Origin: ANME-2 cluster archaeon
Lineage (GTDB): Archaea; Halobacteriota; Methanosarcinia; Methanosarcinales; Methanogasteraceae
Assembly: GCA_003601535.1 (NCBI GenBank)
Contig: PIXW01000001.1
Coordinates: 1 to 6,585 of the forward strand
Direction: 5' to 3'
Length of the DNA stretch: 6,585 nt
Part shown: piece after piece, positions 1 to 6,585 of the stretch
Layout: every line of letters begins with the position of its first letter
How positions within the stretch are numbered: the first letter of the stretch is position 1
Program-made: the position numbers and the translations under genes
The notes under the pieces: model-generated
Seen by the model: only the letters and a program-made list of their open reading frames with translations
Told to the model about the DNA's origin: nothing
Databases searched by the model: none

Positions 1-513
1 GCTGCCGATGATCTATCTCGCGCCAGAACCGAGTTACAAACAGGATACCATGCCGGTGCAATCTATGATTCCCTACATGCAATGGTGCAGGCAGGAACAG
101 CGATCGAACTGATAGGGATCGCGGATATGGATGAAAAGGTGAATAAGAGCGAAAGAGATGCGATGTCAGCCATTGTATCTGCAAGAGAGAGCGGAGCAGA
201 GCCTATTCTTGCTGTGAGCGCTTATGAGCATGCAAAAACACTTGCACCATCGCAGATCGATCAGATCGTGGATTATGGATATGCAACGATGGTTGCGAGA
301 ACTGCGCAATCGTTTGCAGGGCATGGAAACAGAACAGCCATGCAGGAAACAAATATATCCGAATCCATACAGAGGATTGTTCAGGTTCCTGTGAAGAGAA
401 AAACTGTGAATAAGCAGCCAGTGGAACAGTCGCCAGAGACGCCTGATCTGAACGGGTATGAGCTGCTGGCAGTGGTTGCGATGATTTATTTGATCAGAAA
501 GAGATACGCGTAA
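1..513 (+). CDS. C-terminal part of a membrane-anchored protein (5' end outside window)
   Basis: The reading frame is open from the first base to the TAA at 511-513, giving 170 residues without a start, so the gene begins upstream. An ATG at 82 is in frame, but the codons before it read as the same helical protein, so I treat the CDS as 5'-partial. Fragment residues 1-115 are mostly amphipathic helix, rich in Ala, Glu and Ile. A Pro/Gln/Thr-rich linker follows at about 125-150. The last ~20 residues form one hydrophobic segment ending in the basic tail RKRYA, which looks like a C-terminal membrane anchor with most of the protein outside the cell. The helical region followed by a C-terminal anchor recalls the tail of archaeal Lon-like (S16-type, COG1750) membrane proteases, but no protease domain is in view and this is only a guess. 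The stop lies 12 bases before the next start, so co-transcription is likely. Confidence 0.75.
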   Translation, partial: AADDLSRARTELQTGYHAGAIYDSLHAMVQAGTAIELIGIADMDEKVNKSERDAMSAIVSARESGAEPILAVSAYEHAKTLAPSQIDQIVDYGYATMVARTAQSFAGHGNRTAMQETNISESIQRIVQVPVKRKTVNKQPVEQSPETPDLNGYELLAVVAMIYLIRKRYA

Positions 514-521
514 AGGTTGAT
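512..521 (+). promoter_or_regulatory. ribosome binding site deciding the start of the CARDB-like gene
   Basis: AAAGGTTGAT resembles the GGTGAT core complementary to the 16S 3' end seen at 5381-5390, with one extra T. It is placed for the ATG at 526. The longer reading from TTG at 517 would lie inside this site, so 526 is preferred. Confidence 0.5.
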
Positions 522-525
522 ATGG

Positions 526-1695
526 ATGAAGGGCTGTAGAATCCTGGCGGCAATGGTTCTTTTTGTGCTGATATTTTCGATGACTGCTGCGGCAGACAGT
601 ATTAACACTACCGTGGATGTGAATGAAGGCATCGTGCTGAACGGCGACATTCATCTCGAGGTGCTTGATGTTGGTACAAACTGGGGTTCGTATGCAAAAC
701 TCAAGTTTTACAGCTATAAAGACGCAGGTGGCAAGACAGAATCAATATATATGGGGGATGTTCCGACCACGTATACAAGCGGTACATTCATGAAAATAGA
801 GGTTACGCTCGATTCCATCTCTTATGATACCGCCTTTCTGATGATAGAGAGTACGACGTCGCTCAAGATCAGTGATAGATATGGTTTTGAAGGTGAAGAT
901 GAAACTGAGAAAGAGAAACAGAAACCGATCACCGTCCCGAAACTCGGTATCACAAGAACATTCGATACAAACAGAGCAGAACAAGGTCAGACGATCAGGA
1001 CAACGCTCACGATCAGAAACACAGGAAATGGAACTGCCACGAATATCGTGCTGGATGAGGACACGATCACAGGCGCTTACAAGGATGGATGCCCATCCAC
1101 AATCGATGATATAGCAGCGGGAGAGACTAAAAGGATAAGTTATGATCTCAGGATAGTGGATGCGCAGCCAGGGACGTATGAACTGAGCCCAGCCATACTG
1201 AATTACGAGAGTGAGTCTGGTGCTACGTATTCGTCCGAATCTTCATCCAGTATTCTTGAGATCCTGCCAGAGGAAGTCCGGATTCCGGAACTTGAGATCT
1301 CAATCGACTCTGTCAAGGGCATCATAACCTGTGGTGATGAGTTTCCTGTGACCGTCACAATCACCAATGTCGGAAACGCCACCACTGGAAAGGTTCACGT
1401 CAAGAGCGATCTGCCTGCTGATGTTAGGGTAGTAGATGGAGATCTAGAACCTGAGTATGAATCGATCAAACCCGGCGATAGCGAGGAATATGATGTTTCA
1501 CTGCGCGCTTATGAGCAGGGAAAGCACACAATCGAGATGCAGGTGATGTGGGGGGATAGTGAGGCAGCAGCCAGTTTCGAGTTCTGGGCAGAGAAGTCAG
1601 GTCTGGAACAATATTATTTGTATATTCTGGCAGCGATTCCGATACTCTTATTACTGTTATGGGTTATAAAGAGGCGTAGAGAATATTCTTACTGA
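526..1695 (+). CDS. secreted, C-terminally anchored protein with CARDB/S-layer-like beta repeats
   Basis: The product is 389 aa from ATG 526; an in-frame TTG at 517 would add three residues. Residues 1-22 are a signal peptide: basic start, hydrophobic core, then a TAAADS cleavage-like site. Residues ~25-118 form a beta-rich domain, and a charged Glu/Lys linker lies at ~122-137. Two Ig-like repeats follow at ~140-226 and ~256-353. Each has the CARDB/COG1361-type pattern of a beta strand, then NTGNGTATN or NVGNATTGK, then a proline/acidic turn. NTT, NGT and NAT sequons could be glycosylated. Residues ~365-381 are a membrane segment followed by KRRRE, so the repeats should face outside. Such repeats usually mediate adhesion or structural contacts in archaeal envelopes; no catalytic motif is visible. 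The TGA lies 11 bases before the CetZ-like gene. Secretion and anchoring are well supported; the exact function is unknown. Confidence 0.85.
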   Translation: MKGCRILAAMVLFVLIFSMTAAADSINTTVDVNEGIVLNGDIHLEVLDVGTNWGSYAKLKFYSYKDAGGKTESIYMGDVPTTYTSGTFMKIEVTLDSISYDTAFLMIESTTSLKISDRYGFEGEDETEKEKQKPITVPKLGITRTFDTNRAEQGQTIRTTLTIRNTGNGTATNIVLDEDTITGAYKDGCPSTIDDIAAGETKRISYDLRIVDAQPGTYELSPAILNYESESGATYSSESSSSILEILPEEVRIPELEISIDSVKGIITCGDEFPVTVTITNVGNATTGKVHVKSDLPADVRVVDGDLEPEYESIKPGDSEEYDVSLRAYEQGKHTIEMQVMWGDSEAAASFEFWAEKSGLEQYYLYILAAIPILLLLLWVIKRRREYSY

Positions 1696-1706
1696 GATGG
1701 ATAAAC

Positions 1707-2807
1707 ATGCTGAATATACTTATTCTCGGACTGGGACAATGCGGAAATCGGATACTGGATGCGATCAACCGCGAGGCGTTTGGAAGCGGCGGTACATTTG
1801 CGAAGTACTACTCACGCCAGAAGTTCCCGGCATCGGTCAAGACGATTGCAATAAATACTGCAGTAAACGATCTGAAGGAGCTGAAGAATACGCTTGCGAA
1901 GGATCGGTTCCACGTCCCGCATCTGCATGGCGTCGGTGCAAACCGTAACATCGGAAAGCAGGTCTTCGAGGAGAATAAGGAGATGATTCTCGAAGAAATT
2001 GATAAAAGAGGATCGTTCGATCTTATATTCGTCATTACGTCCACTGCAGGCGGAAGCGGTTCATCATTCGCACCGCTTCTCGTCGGTGAATTGAAACGAA
2101 CGTATAACGCCCCGATAATCTGCATTGCAGTGCTCCCATTCAGAGCGGAGGGTTCTATTTTCCTGCAGAACACTGCTTTCTGCCTGCGGGAACTCGTTGC
2201 AACGAAGTCCAGCGGGATACTGCTTGTGGATAACCAGTATCTGAAGAAATATTCTGGCGAGGATATCAAATCTGCTTATGACAAGATCAATACCACGACT
2301 GCAAGAAGGATACTGTTCCTGATCGAGGCGCTTAACAGCGAAATGCTGATGGTTACTGATCTCGGCGATCTCAAGACCGTGATGAGCGGAGGAATTGGCG
2401 TCGGAACCATGGGGTTCTATGAGGCATCCAAGGGCAGCACCATCAAATCCACCATTCTCGGAAGTTTCAAACCGAGCGGGCTTCTATTTCCTGCAAATGT
2501 CTACAAAGATGGCGCACGTGCGATGTTGATCATCAAAGGGGATAAGAAATATCTTGATCTTGATCTGGTCACCAAAACCGTGGAAGAACTGTCGAAAGAG
2601 GTGGGACAGGTGTTCAAGGGGGTCCTTGTCAAAAAAGGCAGACCAAAGGTTTTATCACTATTTACATTGAATGCAGTGCCAGAACTTGAAAAATTGTACA
2701 CAGTAGCAGCAGAAGCAATTCGTTTCGAGATGGAAAAACGAGAAAAATCGAAAAAACAACTTGACAATGCGTTTGCCCATATCGAAGATCTTGAACCAAT
2801 CTATTGA
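1707..2807 (+). CDS. CetZ/FtsZ-like GTPase, tubulin superfamily
   Basis: The 366-aa product is a GTP-binding, polymer-forming cytoskeletal protein by family. The T1 loop GLGQCGNR is at 8-15, and a T2-like INTAVNDLKELK at 49-60. HGVGANRNIG at 74-83 parallels the HGVGADNELG of haloarchaeal CetZ, as I recall it. The T4 loop at 112-123 reads STAGGSGSSFAP in place of the usual GGGTGSGG-AP. A T5 loop PFRAEG is at 144-149, and a base-contacting stretch VDNQYLKK...YDKIN spans ~174-195. The T7 segment VTDLGDLKTVM at 216-226 keeps both catalytic aspartates (D218, D221), so GTP hydrolysis on assembly is expected; the position of FtsZ Asn207 is Val. The C-terminal VPELEKLYTVAAEAI at ~334-348 also resembles CetZ. 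It lacks a long tail and an obvious FtsZ C-terminal binding peptide. CetZ proteins act in cell shape and motility, canonical FtsZ in division; I favour CetZ-like or a divergent relative. It follows an envelope protein by 11 bases and is closely followed by the small downstream gene. Confidence 0.88.
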   Translation: MLNILILGLGQCGNRILDAINREAFGSGGTFAKYYSRQKFPASVKTIAINTAVNDLKELKNTLAKDRFHVPHLHGVGANRNIGKQVFEENKEMILEEIDKRGSFDLIFVITSTAGGSGSSFAPLLVGELKRTYNAPIICIAVLPFRAEGSIFLQNTAFCLRELVATKSSGILLVDNQYLKKYSGEDIKSAYDKINTTTARRILFLIEALNSEMLMVTDLGDLKTVMSGGIGVGTMGFYEASKGSTIKSTILGSFKPSGLLFPANVYKDGARAMLIIKGDKKYLDLDLVTKTVEELSKEVGQVFKGVLVKKGRPKVLSLFTLNAVPELEKLYTVAAEAIRFEMEKREKSKKQLDNAFAHIEDLEPIY

Positions 2808-2812
2808 GTGAC

Positions 2813-3088
2813 ATGATCGTCAGACAGTATAGAAGCAATATTCCCATAGACCTGGTTACCGATACACTGGAGAAGATGGGGTTCAGAGTCATACGCATCG
2901 AAGATGGTCATGATTTGTATTACAGTAATACGGCACGCACGTACACCGAAAACAATATTAGGGTTCATGCTAAAAAGAAGTTGCTTGATAAGATGGTGAT
3001 TGAACTGAACAATGAGATAAAACTTGTTTTCGTGTATGGCGACGAGACCGATGCAAAAGCGTTTCTGGACAATCTGGCAAGGACGTAG
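2813..3088 (+). CDS. small conserved-looking protein of unknown function
   Basis: I do not recognise this gene. From ATG 2813 it encodes 91 aa. From TTG 2804 it would encode 94 aa and overlap the CetZ-like stop codon as TTGA, a typical coupling overlap; both starts are possible. No clear ribosome binding site decides between them, so translational coupling to the GTPase is plausible. The protein is soluble, with no signal peptide, membrane segment or cysteines. It reads as a helix (~9-20), strands around FRVIRIEDG, DLYYSN, NNIRVHAKK, KMVIELN and KLVFVYG, then a C-terminal helix DAKAFLDNL. This alpha-beta order suggests a small ferredoxin-like or similar alpha/beta fold, which is inference. 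Its place directly behind the GTPase makes it a candidate partner or regulator of that protein. Confidence 0.75.
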   Translation: MIVRQYRSNIPIDLVTDTLEKMGFRVIRIEDGHDLYYSNTARTYTENNIRVHAKKKLLDKMVIELNNEIKLVFVYGDETDAKAFLDNLART

Positions 3089-3094
3089 TGTACC

Positions 3095-3616
3095 ATGGTG
3101 GCGCAGATGGGAAAACGAACGAAACTCGTAAACGATCCGTCTGATCTGGTGCCACTGCTGCGAACTTTTGGATCAACCATACATAAACAAGTCTTTGATA
3201 AATTATCTGATGGATGGGCGACTGAGCAGGAACTTGTAGATATTATCGGCGCGGATATCAAGCCAAGTCTTGATATCCTCCGAAAGAGCGGACTCATTGA
3301 AAGTCAGTGGCGGATGCCAGAGCCAGGAAAAACGCCAGACAAGGAATATACAATATCATACTCAAAGATTCATGCAAATTTTCAGTGTTCGATTCAGGAT
3401 TTAAGCGACCTGATCATGATCACTTTCAAGAGTGACGGAGAACTTACTGATCTAATCGAGGCAATCGAGGCGGAGGTTGCAAAAGGCAATCGCTCGATGA
3501 CCGGATTATCCAGAGCCCTCAATATGAGTTCGACATTCATAAGAGGCGTCGCAAGGCGATCGCATAGACTGATAGTAAAAGGGCAGCGTCTCGAACTGGC
3601 AAAGGTCGAAGATTGA
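3095..3616 (+). CDS. winged-helix DNA-binding protein, ArsR-like transcriptional regulator
   Basis: The product is 173 aa from ATG 3095. An in-frame ATG at 3107 gives 169 aa and has GGTG six bases upstream (3097-3100). The longer form has AAGGA at 3079-3083. I keep the longer form but the shorter start is equally plausible. Residues ~17-40 form an N-terminal helix pair. A helix-turn-helix spans ~41-70 (ATEQELVDIIG, then IKPSLDILRKSGLIES), followed by a wing at ~71-90 (QWRMPEPGK...KEYTIS). This is the layout of ArsR-type winged-helix regulators. No metal-binding cysteine pair is present; the single Cys is at 98. A second helical module at ~131-168 (SMTGLSRALNMSSTFIRGVARRS) also looks HTH-like and basic. 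The protein probably binds DNA, perhaps autoregulating this operon. It is the last gene before the rRNA unit, with its TGA 76 bases before the rRNA BRE element. Confidence 0.8.
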   Translation: MVAQMGKRTKLVNDPSDLVPLLRTFGSTIHKQVFDKLSDGWATEQELVDIIGADIKPSLDILRKSGLIESQWRMPEPGKTPDKEYTISYSKIHANFQCSIQDLSDLIMITFKSDGELTDLIEAIEAEVAKGNRSMTGLSRALNMSSTFIRGVARRSHRLIVKGQRLELAKVED

Positions 3617-3692
3617 TCATCGCGTTCGTGTAGACCTGCAAGATTACGAACTCCTGCAGAAACGACCACAACTGACCCATGCTCGCGACACT

Positions 3693-3707
3693 AGAAAGGT
3701 TTATATG
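3693..3707 (+). promoter_or_regulatory. archaeal BRE/TATA promoter of the 16S rRNA unit
   Basis: AGAAAG at 3693-3698 is a BRE-like purine run and TTTATATG at 3700-3707 is a strong TATA box. Transcription should start about 25-28 bases downstream, near 3728-3733, giving a leader of about 185 nt before mature 16S. This is the best promoter-like element in the window. The stretch 3617-3692 holds no gene I can support. Confidence 0.85.
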
Positions 3708-3742
3708 CTGAAGCATTCTATGTTATACTATCACCTCCGTTT

Positions 3743-3810
3743 CCGTGGTCGAAAGGCGCCGGCTCTGATGGTGGAAATCCACGATATGAAGAGCCGGGTT
3801 CTGACCACGG
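3743..3810 (+). other. three-tier hairpin in the pre-16S leader
   Basis: CCGTGGTC at 3743-3750 pairs perfectly with GACCACGG at 3803-3810. Inside it CCGGCTCT at 3759-3766 pairs with AGAGCCGG at 3790-3797, and GTGG at 3771-3774 pairs with CCAC at 3779-3782. The result is one long stem with internal loops in the 5' external spacer. It probably helps fold or insulate the leader; its function is inferred. Confidence 0.75.
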
Positions 3811-3824
3811 CATATTTTGATGGG

Positions 3825-3843
3825 GACGAAAGATCGTTTCGTC
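3825..3843 (+). other. second hairpin in the pre-16S leader
   Basis: GACGAAA at 3825-3831 pairs perfectly with TTTCGTC at 3837-3843 around a 5-nt loop. It sits just before the 16S processing stem, which begins at 3850. Confidence 0.65.
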
Positions 3844-3849
3844 TGACAC

Positions 3850-3886
3850 TGGTCCTGATATTTCGGTTAATTCCGATCGGTAGTGA
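3850..3886 (+). other. 5' strand of the 16S processing stem with BHB motif
   Basis: This strand pairs with 5423-5458 across the whole 16S gene. The outer helix is TGGTCCTGAT (3850-3859) with 5449-5458, 10 bp without mismatch. TTTC (3861-3864) then pairs with 5445-5448, including one G-U. The central 4-bp helix GGTT (3865-3868) pairs with GACC (5438-5441), including one G-U. AAT at 3869-3871 is a 3-nt bulge. TCCG (3872-3875) pairs with 5434-5437, and after one mismatch TCGGTAGTGA (3877-3886) pairs with 5423-5432. This is the hBHBh' substrate of archaeal splicing endonuclease, and a cut is expected within the bulge at 3869-3871. Confidence 0.88.
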
Positions 3887-3914
3887 AATCCTATCAATTC
3901 CAAAAGTGTGCTTA

Positions 3915-5390
<1,476 letters not shown>

Positions 5391-5397
5391 AATAATC

Positions 5398-5415
5398 GTG
5401 CACAAAGTTGTGCAC
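5398..5415 (+). other. hairpin just behind the 16S 3' end
   Basis: GTGCACA (5398-5404) pairs perfectly with TGTGCAC (5409-5415) around a tetraloop AAGT. It lies inside the processing stem, 7 bases after the mature 16S end. It could act as a 3' maturation or folding element. It is not followed by a T run, so it is unlikely to be a terminator. Confidence 0.65.
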
Positions 5416-5422
5416 ACCACTG

Positions 5423-5458
5423 TCACTACCGACCGGAGACCAAAGAAGATCAGGACCA
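5423..5458 (+). other. 3' strand of the 16S processing stem with BHB motif
   Basis: This is the partner of 3850-3886. TCACTACCG (5423-5431) and CGGA (5434-5437) close the inner helix, GACC (5438-5441) forms the central 4-bp helix, AAA (5442-5444) is the second 3-nt bulge, and GAAG plus ATCAGGACCA (5445-5458) form the outer helix. The bulge lies on the outer side of the central helix here and on the inner side on the 5' strand, which is the canonical arrangement. Cleavage here would release pre-16S. Confidence 0.88.
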
Positions 5459-5466
5459 TCAACATG

Positions 5467-5474
5467 TTTTTAAT
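5467..5474 (+). promoter_or_regulatory. TATA-like element of purM
   Basis: TTTTTAAT is centred about 26-27 bases before the purM ATG at 5498, the normal TATA-to-start-site distance in archaea. Transcription would therefore begin at or very near the ATG. The BRE position (CAACATG) is weak. No GGTG-type ribosome binding site lies between it and the ATG, in keeping with a leaderless mRNA. Confidence 0.5.
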
Positions 5475-5479
5475 TTCTT
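5467..5479 (+). terminator. T-rich stretch, probable terminator of the 16S transcript
   Basis: TTTTTAATTTCTT begins 9 bases after the processing stem closes. Archaeal RNA polymerase commonly stops at T-rich tracts, so the 16S transcript probably ends here. The same bases may form the TATA box of purM. Confidence 0.5.
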
Positions 5480-5497
5480 ACATCACATCAGCCAACG

Positions 5498-6583
5498 ATG
5501 GACGAGGAATACATAACCTACCAGAAGGCTGGTGCAAACACTGAAAAGGTAGATATTGCTTTAAAGGGCATCGTAGAACTTGCCAGAGCAACTTTTGACT
5601 TCAGAGGCATCATCGGAAAACCTGTGATTCCAATAGGGCATTTCTCTGGAGTTATAGATATAGGGGATGGCAGAGCACTGGCGATAAAAACCGATGGCGT
5701 CGGGACAAAGGTCTTCATCGCGCAAGAGATGGAACGATACGACACGGTCGGAATCGACTGTGTTGCCATGAACGCAAACGACATCCTCTGTGTTGGAGCT
5801 CTACCAGTCTCGATGGTCGATTACATAGCGGTTCAGGAACCTGACCCATCTCTTCTTGAGAGCATCGTAGAAGGCGTGGTAGAAGGATGCAGGCGCGCAG
5901 AGATGACACTCGCGGGTGGAGAGACCGCGATTATGCCGGAGATGATCAGGGGGGCAAGAGAGAACCGGGGTTTTGATCTGGTCGGGATGGGTGTCGGCAT
6001 TGTTCCGAAGGATAAGATCATCACAGGAGATACAATCGGAGAAGGAGACCGGATACTTGGTCTTGCGAGTTCAGGAATTCACAGCAACGGAATGACGCTT
6101 GCAAGAAGAGTTCTTCTGGATAAGTTTGGCGTGAACGATCATATCGATGAACTTGGCAGGTCGCTTGGCGAAGAACTGCTTGAACCAACGAAGATCTATG
6201 TAAAAGAGATCAGAGAGATGCTTGATTCCGGTTTGAACCTGAAATCGCTTGCCCATATAACAGGCGATGGTTTCTTAAATCTCAGGAGAGTCAGCAAAAA
6301 TTACGGATTTGAGATCGATAATTTGCCTGAAACACCTCCTATTTTTGACTTGATCCGGAAACATGGACCTGTAAGCGTGGAAGAGATGTATCGGGTTTAT
6401 AATATGGGAATTGGTTTTTGTATTGTTCTCCCTGAGGGCGAGGTCGATTACGCTATGCAGATCGCAGAAAAACATGGTACGGACTGCCAGGTGATAGGCA
6501 GCACATTCAAAGACTCTGATAAGACTGTGATTCTCAAAGAAGAGCGCCTGAGAAGTGCTGGCAGTCAGTTTGTGAGATATTAG
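5498..6583 (+). CDS. purM: phosphoribosylformylglycinamidine cyclo-ligase (AIR synthetase)
   Basis: The 361-aa cytoplasmic enzyme uses ATP to close the imidazole ring of formylglycinamidine ribotide to AIR, the fifth step of de novo purine synthesis. It is full length; bacterial PurM is about 345 aa. It has the two-domain PurM/AIRS fold. The N-terminal domain carries TDGVGTK at 65-71, VGIDCVAMNANDIL at 84-97 and GGETAIMPEM at 140-149. The C-terminal domain carries GLASSGIHSNGMTLAR at 188-203, LEPTKIYV at 228-235, HITGDGFLNLRR at 253-264 and MYRVYNMGIGF at 297-307. HITGDG stands where E. coli has HITGGG. The related ThiL, SelD and PurL carry different motif sets, so PurM is the clear choice. 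ATG 5498 fits because the MDEEYITYQKAGAN start directly precedes the conserved domain. It stands alone behind the 16S unit, and the window ends two bases after its TAG. Confidence 0.97.
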   Translation: MDEEYITYQKAGANTEKVDIALKGIVELARATFDFRGIIGKPVIPIGHFSGVIDIGDGRALAIKTDGVGTKVFIAQEMERYDTVGIDCVAMNANDILCVGALPVSMVDYIAVQEPDPSLLESIVEGVVEGCRRAEMTLAGGETAIMPEMIRGARENRGFDLVGMGVGIVPKDKIITGDTIGEGDRILGLASSGIHSNGMTLARRVLLDKFGVNDHIDELGRSLGEELLEPTKIYVKEIREMLDSGLNLKSLAHITGDGFLNLRRVSKNYGFEIDNLPETPPIFDLIRKHGPVSVEEMYRVYNMGIGFCIVLPEGEVDYAMQIAEKHGTDCQVIGSTFKDSDKTVILKEERLRSAGSQFVRY

Positions 6584-6585
6584 GA

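Noticed and set aside
166..654. 162-codon frame on the - strand
   Set aside because: It is antisense to two genes with signal or anchor segments that make sense on the + strand; its translation is rich in Cys, His and Arg and looks like a shadow frame.
1697..1948. 83-codon frame starting at the ATG just after the CARDB-like stop
   Set aside because: It is in another frame from the CetZ-like gene, whose conserved GTP-binding motifs cover the same bases.
3765..3804. Possible C/D box small RNA in the leader (TGATGG ... CTGA)
   Set aside because: The C box is imperfect, no clear D'/C' pair is seen, and the bases are fully used by a perfect stem.
3809..3820. Second TATA-like box (CATATTTTG) as a possible P2 rRNA promoter
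   Set aside because: It lies just beside a leader hairpin, has no BRE-like purine run before it, and is much weaker than 3693-3707.
5391..5497. Possible tRNA-Ala in the spacer after 16S
   Set aside because: The 107 bases hold the hairpin, the processing-stem strand and the T-rich stretch; there is no T-loop (GTTCRA) or acceptor stem.

Overview
The window comes from a euryarchaeon related to Methanosarcinales. The 16S rRNA gene has the archaeal 915-region sequence and an exact match, as I recall it, to the target of the Methanosarcinales probe MSMX860 (4719-4739). An archaeal BRE/TATA promoter and a bulge-helix-bulge (BHB) pre-rRNA processing stem agree with this. The 350 region (4247-4264) differs at two positions from the ANME-1 probe target as I remember it, so a typical ANME-1 is less likely. 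No species is claimed. Every gene is on the + strand.

Region 1 (1-3616) is a tight run of five coding genes that looks like one operon. In order they are: the 3' end of a C-terminally membrane-anchored protein; a secreted, C-terminally anchored protein with CARDB/S-layer-like beta repeats; a CetZ/FtsZ-like GTPase of the tubulin superfamily; a ~91-aa protein I do not recognise; and a winged-helix, ArsR-like regulator. Spacings run from a possible 4-base overlap to 12 bases. Two envelope proteins beside a cytoskeletal GTPase suggest a cell-surface or cell-shape function, which is inference.

Region 2 (3617-5497) is a self-contained 16S rRNA transcription unit. It has a strong promoter at 3693-3707, a leader with two hairpins, a 16S gene of about 1476 nt (about 3915-5390), and flanks that pair with each other into a processing stem. 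The stem contains a textbook BHB: a 4-bp central helix with 3-nt bulges on opposite strands, in the canonical orientation. A T-rich stretch follows. No tRNA-Ala or 23S gene follows, so the 16S gene is unlinked from 23S.

Region 3 (5498-6583) is a complete purM for purine synthesis. Its start lies about 26 bases after a TATA-like element and has no Shine-Dalgarno sequence, so its mRNA is probably leaderless.

The most notable observations are the stand-alone 16S unit with its own BHB stem, and the CetZ-like GTPase with an altered GTP-binding signature inside an envelope-protein operon.
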